A program made the position numbers and the translations under genes. From positions 1 through 64,000 of the forward strand of contig NZ_VAJM01000015.1 of the NCBI RefSeq assembly GCF_005771675.1: a stretch of 64,000 nt of DNA, given 5' to 3'. The stretch is from Hymenobacter jeollabukensis (GTDB taxonomy: Bacteria > Bacteroidota > Bacteroidia > Cytophagales > Hymenobacteraceae). Under the pieces are notes generated by a model. That model was not told where the DNA came from. It saw only the letters and a program-made list of their open reading frames with translations, and ran no database searches. Below, piece after piece: positions 59,241 through 64,000 of this stretch (position 1 is its first letter; each line of letters opens with the position of its first letter).

Positions 59241-60332
59241 ATGCCCCGCATAATCACGCTACTCCTGCTGGCCGGCCTCGCGCTGGCCGCCACGCCGACC
59301 ACGGCCCAGAAGCGGGCCGCCCCCGCCGTAACTGCGTTTCTGCGCCAAGCCATGCGGGAAAACCACATTCCGGGCCTGGCCTACGCCGTGGTAAAGGATG
59401 GCAAGGTAATTCAGCAGGGCTACGAGGGCGTAGCCAACCTGGCCTGGAACGCGCCGGTGGACGCCGAAACCGTATTTCAGACGGCCTCCTGCTCCAAGCT
59501 GTTCTGCTCGCTGCTGCTGGGCCGGCTGATCGATAAAGGCCTGCTCTCCCCCGACGAAACCATCGGCCAGCTGCAGGACTCCATTCCGTATTACTGGCGC
59601 GATATCACCATCCGGCAGCTGGCCTCGCACCAGTCGGGCATCTGGATAGCCAAATTTGGTCCGACGAAAACATCGCGGGAGGCCTTCAACGCGGCTAAGG
59701 AGCAGCGCATGGAGTACGAGCCCGGCACGCGGGCCGGCTACGTTAGCTCCGACTATTGGATCCTGCAGTATTTGCTGGAGCAGAAGCTGCATCAGCCTTA
59801 TTACACCCTGCTTAAGCAGCACGTACTCGACCCGCTGGGCATGCGCCACACCTTCGTCAACCAGAACGACGACAACGGCATCCGCACGCACGAGGTGCTG
59901 CCCCGGGAGGCCGCCGTGTACAGCTACTTCGACAACCGCTACCACGTCAGCGACATGCAGTTTGGCCGCACGGGCTACACCGCCGGTGGGTTGTACACCT
60001 CGCTGACCGATTTTACCCGCATTGCCCAGGTCCTCGACGAGGGCACGTTTTTAAAGCCGGCTACCCAGGCTATGCTGCTCACCGGCAGCCCGATGAAAAC
60101 CGGCGGCACCGGCTTTGCCGGCCTGGGCTTTATGGTGGAGCAGTACCAGGGCCACCCCGTAGCCGGGCACAGCGGCGGCCCCGCCCTGGCCGATTTCCTC
60201 CGCTTCACCGACCAGAAGCTCACGCTGTTGGTGCTGACCAATCAGCGCGGCTTCTACCCCTACCTGGCTAAGGGTATGGCCACCTTCTACGTGCCCGGCC
60301 TGCAGATGCCGGAAGTGCCCAAGACCTTCTGA
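59241..60332 (+). CDS. Secreted serine hydrolase (beta-lactamase / class C family)
   Basis: 363 residues with a signal peptide (~1-22). The catalytic S83-x-x-K86 is in TASCSKLF; Y167-V-S is the Tyr-x-(Asn) type second motif; HSGGPALADFLRF is the third-motif-like element. This is the beta-lactamase-related serine hydrolase fold used by esterases, D-aminopeptidases and penicillin-binding relatives. The substrate is unknown and a resistance role cannot be assumed. Confidence 0.85.
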   Translation: MPRIITLLLLAGLALAATPTTAQKRAAPAVTAFLRQAMRENHIPGLAYAVVKDGKVIQQGYEGVANLAWNAPVDAETVFQTASCSKLFCSLLLGRLIDKGLLSPDETIGQLQDSIPYYWRDITIRQLASHQSGIWIAKFGPTKTSREAFNAAKEQRMEYEPGTRAGYVSSDYWILQYLLEQKLHQPYYTLLKQHVLDPLGMRHTFVNQNDDNGIRTHEVLPREAAVYSYFDNRYHVSDMQFGRTGYTAGGLYTSLTDFTRIAQVLDEGTFLKPATQAMLLTGSPMKTGGTGFAGLGFMVEQYQGHPVAGHSGGPALADFLRFTDQKLTLLVLTNQRGFYPYLAKGMATFYVPGLQMPEVPKTF

Positions 60333-60410
60333 GCAGTGGCGCCGCACCATTAAACGGTCAGGCAGAGACGCATCATCTTGCGTACTGCTTGATCGGTTGC
60401 GCTTACCGCC

Positions 60411-60460
60411 AAACGCCGCAACGCCTTGCCAGGACAGCCTGGCAAGGCGTTGCGGCGTTT
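60411..60460. terminator. Bidirectional terminator with perfect 23-bp stem
   Basis: 60411-60433 pairs without mismatch with 60438-60460 around the loop ACAG. It starts AAACGCCGCAACGCC and has A- and T-runs at both edges. It separates the converging serine hydrolase and GNAT genes. Confidence 0.9.
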
Positions 60461-60996
60461 TAGGGCCGGGGCAGCGTGGAGGCCGGGCGCTCCAGCAGCA
60501 CCACGGGCTGCTGGTGGTAGTCGGTGCGGGCAAACTCGGCGTACCCGCACTTGGCGGCCACGCGCAGGGAGGCCGCGTGCGCCGCGTGCACCAGGCACAC
60601 GGAGCGCGGCGGCAGGTAGGTATCGGCCCAGGCCAGGATGGCCCGCACCGCCTCGGTGGCGTAGCCGCGGCCGTGGTGGCTGGGGGCCAGCACCCAGCCG
60701 GCCTCGGGGTAGCCCTGGAGCGTGGGTCTGATGGCGCGCTGCCACTCGGCGAAACCCGCCGCGCCGATGCACTGGCCGGTGGCTTTTTCCTCCACGGCCC
60801 AGTAGCCGAAGCCCAGCAGGTGCCAGAGCCCCGTGTTCTGCAACAGGCGTTTCCAGACGTCTTCGGCGGGCAGGGCGGCCCCGTTCAGGTACTGGTAAAA
60901 GGCCGGCTGCTGCCACATGGCCAGCAGGGCCGCAAAGTCGTCGGGGCGGTGGCCGCGCAGCCGCAGCCGCTCGGTTTCGAGTTGGGGAATGGTCAT
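60460..60996 (-). CDS. GNAT-family N-acetyltransferase (RimJ/RimL type)
   Basis: 178 residues from the ATG at 60996, which matches the family start (MTIPQLETERLRLRGHRPDDF); an upstream start at 61032 is less likely. The acetyl-CoA-binding loop is in the segment LAPSHHGRGYATEAVRAILAWAD (Q/R-x-x-G-x-A type, here HHGRGYA). Acceptor unknown; small molecules or N-terminal residues are usual. The TAA overlaps the shared terminator. Confidence 0.8.
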   Translation of the reverse strand: MTIPQLETERLRLRGHRPDDFAALLAMWQQPAFYQYLNGAALPAEDVWKRLLQNTGLWHLLGFGYWAVEEKATGQCIGAAGFAEWQRAIRPTLQGYPEAGWVLAPSHHGRGYATEAVRAILAWADTYLPPRSVCLVHAAHAASLRVAAKCGYAEFARTDYHQQPVVLLERPASTLPRP

Positions 60997-61063
60997 CGGG
61001 GAAGGATTAGATAAGGGAAAAGACAATGGCAAAACCGACGGTCAGGCTGGCAAAGGCACAAAA

Positions 61064-61089
61064 AGCCCCAGCCGGATACGGCCAGGGCT
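61064..61089 (-). terminator. Terminator of the SusCD operon
   Basis: On the minus strand AGCCCTGGCCG pairs over its full length (two wobbles) with CGGCTGGGGCT around TATC, and is followed by TTTTT. It lies 21 bases past the last gene. Confidence 0.75.
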
Positions 61090-61109
61090 ATGGGGACGCA
61101 GTACCGTCG

Positions 61110-61793
61110 TTAGCGTACTACCCGCACGCGCACTTCCATCGGGATGATCTGGGTGCCGTCTTCGAGGGTGAGCAGGAAGAAGTAACTGATCTGGGTGGGC
61201 TTGGTGGCGTCGGCGGCCACCAGCGGGGCGGGGCCGAGCAGGTTCAGGCCGGTGGCGCCCACATCGAGCAGGGCACCTACGCGGCTGCGGTAGGTGGCGT
61301 AGTCGAGCAGGCTGGAAGTGAAAGTGATGCTGTTCGTGCCGTTGCCGGCAATGGGCGTGGCGCCGGGGCTGGCCGCGTTGCCGTTGAAGTTCAGCGCCAG
61401 CTCGGCCGGCGTTACCGGGCGCGAGGCGATGGTAGCCGTGGCCACGCTGGCCACCGTGTTTTGCAGGTAGCGCAGCCCGGCCGCGCCGGTTACCACCCGC
61501 GTAATTTCCTTGATGCGGCCCTTATCGACCGGAATGGAAAACGTGATGGAAAACTGGCCCGGCTGGGCCGCCGTGGGGGCCGTGGCCACCGGGGGCGTGG
61601 CGCTGGTGAAGGCGCCCGGCGCCGTCACGATGGGAAACCGCTCGAAATACTGGGCGTTGCTCACCGTCACCGGGATGGCGGCCAGGCTGTCTTCCAGTGG
61701 CCCCAGGCGGGTGTCGCCGTAGTCTTTTTCGCAGGAGAGCGTACTGCCGGCCAGCAGCAGCAGGGCGCCAAGGCGCAGAATCGTCGTCGTCAT
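61110..61793 (-). CDS. Lipoprotein of the SusCD operon
   Basis: 227 residues from the ATG at 61793: lipoprotein signal (LRLGALLLLAGSTLSC, Cys21) and a beta-rich body (PVTVSNAQYFERFPIV ... FSITFSIPVDKGRIKEITRVVTG). It follows SusD after 32 bases, the usual place for a surface glycan-binding (SusE-like) or accessory lipoprotein. No recognised family. Confidence 0.7.
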   Translation of the reverse strand: MTTTILRLGALLLLAGSTLSCEKDYGDTRLGPLEDSLAAIPVTVSNAQYFERFPIVTAPGAFTSATPPVATAPTAAQPGQFSITFSIPVDKGRIKEITRVVTGAAGLRYLQNTVASVATATIASRPVTPAELALNFNGNAASPGATPIAGNGTNSITFTSSLLDYATYRSRVGALLDVGATGLNLLGPAPLVAADATKPTQISYFFLLTLEDGTQIIPMEVRVRVVR

Positions 61794-61825
61794 CAGAAAG
61801 CAGGGAATAAGGGTGCAAGGGCCGG

Positions 61826-63355
61826 TTAGTCGACGTCCCACCACACCGGGACGGAAGTGCCGGGCACCGGGCTGGGCGCGTTTTTGGTGTTGCCCGACAG
61901 CTCGGAGGCCGGGTACACGAAGCGCTTGGGCAGGGTGCCGTCGTCGCCCTGGGGGTTCAGGGCCAGGGAGAGGCGCGGAAAGCCCGTGCGGCGGTAGTCG
62001 TTGTAGGCTTCGTAGCCGTTGCCCACCCAGGCAATCCACTTCTGGGTGATAATCTTGTTCAGGTTTTTCTGCCGGCTGACCGCGTCCGCGGCCGGCGTCA
62101 GCGTCACCCAGCGCGGGTTGGCCGCGAAGTAGGCGTCCACGTCGGCGTCGGTGAGGCCGGCTTTGCGCATGGAGGCGCGCACGGCCTCGCGCAGCAGGGC
62201 CTGGGCGTCGCCGACGACGCCCAGCATTACCGCCGACTCGGCCCGGATGAACAGCACCTGGAAGTTCGTGAGCAGGCGAATGGGGGCCGCGCCGCTGGTG
62301 CCGGCCGGGTAGGCGCCATAGCGCGAGCGGTTGGCCAGGGCGGGGCCGGCGCCGGGCGTCCCGTTCTGAAAGCCCGTAAACACGCCCACCGAGGTTACCG
62401 TGCCGGTGAGGTTGGTGGTGGCCGTGGGCGTCGGGGTCGTGGTGAAGAACTTCGGCAGGCGCGGGTCGTTGCGCAGGGCCATGCTGTCGAGCAGGCGCTG
62501 GCTCAATAGCAGGTCGGTGGTGCGGTTGACGTAGTTGAAGCTGTAGATCGGGTTCTGGCTGCCGACGGAGGAGCCGTAGGGCACCTCGAAGTCTTCGTCG
62601 TTGGTAGCAATGTAGGCGCCGGGTCCCTTGGCCAGCACTTCCTCGATGATGGCCTTGGCCAGGGCCGGCTCCCGGACGCTGACGGTATTGGCCAGCTTCA
62701 GCAGCAGGGTGTTGCCCATCTTTTTCCACTTGGCCAGGTCGCCGGCATACACCGGGTCGTCGGTGGCGCCGGGCTTGAAGGTGCTGGGCTTGTCCAGGTC
62801 GGCCAGGCCCTCCTTCACCAGGTCGAACAGGCTCTGCACGCCCTGGCCCGCGTTGCCCTTGTAAATGTCTTCCTGCCGGTCGAAGCGCGGCTGCAGGTTG
62901 TCGAAGCGCCGCAGGGCCTCGGAGTACGGTACATCACCCCACAGGTCGGTGACCAGGGCAAAGTTGTAGGCTTTCAGCAGCTTGCCGATGCCCGCGTAGG
63001 CCGGGCTGTTCACGCGGTCGGCGGCCTCGATCATGCTCTGCGCGTTCTGCAGCACCCCGGCGTACAGCTCCAGCTGCCACTGGTTGTCGAGCCCGCCGCG
63101 GATGTTGTACACGTCCTGCCCGGTGCTCTGCGAGCCGGTGCCCGCCACGTGCTGCACCAGCAGGGAGGTGATGCGGCTGATTTCGTTGCCATTAGCGAAG
63201 CCGGTGCTGATGACCGTGCTCGGCAGCAGGTTGGATGGCGAGGCCACCAGCGGGTTGTTGGGATCTGTGTTGACGTTCAGAAAGTCGTCGCAGGCGGTGG
63301 TGCCGGCCAGCAGCAGGGCCAGCGCGGCGGCACCGAAGGATTTCGTTGCGTTCAT
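61826..63355 (-). CDS. SusD/RagB-family outer-membrane lipoprotein
   Basis: 509 residues from the ATG at 63355. Lipobox LLAGTTAC (Cys22), then DDFLNVNTDPNNP and the TPR-like helices of the SusD_2 type (YAGIGKLLKAYNFALVTDLWGDVPYSEAL). It captures a nutrient, often a glycan or peptide, and hands it to the SusC channel. Starts 14 bases after SusC. Confidence 0.9.
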   Translation of the reverse strand: MNATKSFGAAALALLLAGTTACDDFLNVNTDPNNPLVASPSNLLPSTVISTGFANGNEISRITSLLVQHVAGTGSQSTGQDVYNIRGGLDNQWQLELYAGVLQNAQSMIEAADRVNSPAYAGIGKLLKAYNFALVTDLWGDVPYSEALRRFDNLQPRFDRQEDIYKGNAGQGVQSLFDLVKEGLADLDKPSTFKPGATDDPVYAGDLAKWKKMGNTLLLKLANTVSVREPALAKAIIEEVLAKGPGAYIATNDEDFEVPYGSSVGSQNPIYSFNYVNRTTDLLLSQRLLDSMALRNDPRLPKFFTTTPTPTATTNLTGTVTSVGVFTGFQNGTPGAGPALANRSRYGAYPAGTSGAAPIRLLTNFQVLFIRAESAVMLGVVGDAQALLREAVRASMRKAGLTDADVDAYFAANPRWVTLTPAADAVSRQKNLNKIITQKWIAWVGNGYEAYNDYRRTGFPRLSLALNPQGDDGTLPKRFVYPASELSGNTKNAPSPVPGTSVPVWWDVD

Positions 63356-63369
63356 GGAATCGGGCGGAG

Positions 63370-64000
63370 TTAGAGGGAGAAGCGCAGGTTCACGCCGTAG
63401 GTGCGGGCATTGGGCGAGCCTTGCAGCTCCAGCCCGCGGATGTTGCCCGCGCCCTGGGTGTTCACCTCCGGGTCGAAGGGGGCGTTGGGGGCGTAGAAAA
63501 ACAGGTTGCGGCCCGAGAGCGAGATGCTGGCCTGCCCGAAGGGCGTGCGCGCCAGCCACTGCTTGGGCAGCGCGTAGCCCAGCGACACTTCCCGCAGGCG
63601 CACCACCGAGGCGTCGTACACGTTCAGGTCGCTCTGCAGCCCGAAGCTGCTCCAGTAGCTTTGCGCGTCCACCTGGATGTTGTTGGGCCGGTAGGTACCG
63701 TCGCCGTTGGCAATGACGCCGGGAATCACGCGGGGCAATTCGCGGTCGGCGCCGGTTTGCTTGAGCGCGCCCAGGCTGCGGTACTGCCCCGCCGTGAAGG
63801 ATATCACGTCGCCGCCGTAGCTGCCATCTACCAGGAACGAGGCCGTCAGGCCCTTGTAGCTGAAGGTATTGGTGAGGCCCGCCTGCCAGTCCACGTTGGG
63901 GTCGGCAATAACCTGGTTGGGCACGTCGGGCATAAACAGGCCCGAGGACGGATTGATCAGGTACTGCCCGTAGTACGGGCTTTTCTCATCCGTCACGGTG
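63370..64000 (-). CDS. SusC/RagA TonB-dependent receptor, C-terminal part
   Basis: The last ~210 residues of a SusC-type outer-membrane channel, leaving the window at 64000. The strand pattern with TNTFSYKGLTASFLVDG, VVRLREVSLGYALP and the final SGRNLFFY ... YGVNLRFSL is diagnostic. The TonB box, plug and substrate specificity are outside the window. It is the upstream gene of the SusD operon. Confidence 0.9.
   Translation of the reverse strand, partial: TVTDEKSPYYGQYLINPSSGLFMPDVPNQVIADPNVDWQAGLTNTFSYKGLTASFLVDGSYGGDVISFTAGQYRSLGALKQTGADRELPRVIPGVIANGDGTYRPNNIQVDAQSYWSSFGLQSDLNVYDASVVRLREVSLGYALPKQWLARTPFGQASISLSGRNLFFYAPNAPFDPEVNTQGAGNIRGLELQGSPNARTYGVNLRFSL

Noticed and set aside
59241-60332. 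Antibiotic-resistance beta-lactamase
   Set aside because: The S-x-x-K motif fits the wider serine hydrolase family; Y-x-S and the third motif do not point to a true beta-lactamase.
61110-62729. One 539-codon minus-strand frame covering the lipoprotein and part of susD
   Set aside because: Its upstream part is out of frame with SusD. The lipoprotein proper starts at 61793 with a clear signal peptide.

Overview
The window looks like accessory DNA from a Bacteroidota genome, most likely Cytophagales and Hymenobacter-like. Support comes from a type IX secretion (T9SS) C-terminal sorting domain on a giant adhesin, a SusC/SusD pair, Bacteroidetes-type conjugation genes (TraE/F/G/J/K/M/N/O relatives), GC-rich genes and almost no Shine-Dalgarno signals. 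At least four mobile-element remnants and several frameshifted genes show heavy rearrangement. I saw no rRNA, tRNA or CRISPR array.

Layout. (1) 0.3-2.1 kb: an AT-rich three-gene cassette (ferritin-like diiron protein, unknown protein, START/SRPBCC-like protein), cut off by an IS1 remnant that is itself interrupted by an IS3-family element. (2) 3.8-12.5 kb: an unusual two-armed locus. The + arm carries two small genes, a deiminase-fold/DraG-fold fusion, a DprA paralogue and a HAD phosphatase. The convergent - arm carries a DUF4258-like protein, an HNH nuclease, an unknown protein, a DUF4407 membrane protein and an S1/coiled-coil/ComF-like phosphoribosyltransferase. (3) 12.9-17.4 kb: sigma factor, membrane anti-sigma-like protein with TPRs, and a membrane-anchored TPR-CHAT (caspase-like) protein. 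(4) 18.0-19.5 kb: a Fic protein with an AbiEi-like N-terminus and a built-in inhibitory motif. (5) 20.4-31.2 kb, all on -: a mating-pair-formation operon, with neither relaxase nor coupling protein in view. (6) 31.5-41.2 kb: leading-region-like cargo: Toprim/DUF3991 protein, umuDC, the ArdC antirestriction protein and several small unknown genes. A 43-bp element is repeated at an identical distance in front of two of them. (7) 41.3-57.1 kb: a T9SS-exported adhesin of about 4,290 residues between two decayed IS3-type elements in opposite orientation. (8) 57.4-64 kb: more ordinary genes: a frameshifted lipoprotein, diheme cytochrome c, serine hydrolase, GNAT acetyltransferase and the end of a SusCD nutrient-uptake operon.

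How the parts may work together. Regions 2-4 have the content of a defence or conflict island beside conjugative DNA: DNA-processing and nucleotide-handling enzymes, a nuclease, a caspase-like effector under its own sigma factor, and a Fic enzyme. Region 6 looks like the counter-defence and lesion-tolerance set that enters a recipient first during conjugation. These functional links are inferences from domains and gene order. The best candidate for an undescribed system is the 3.8-12.5 kb locus. The CHAT/sigma trio is second.
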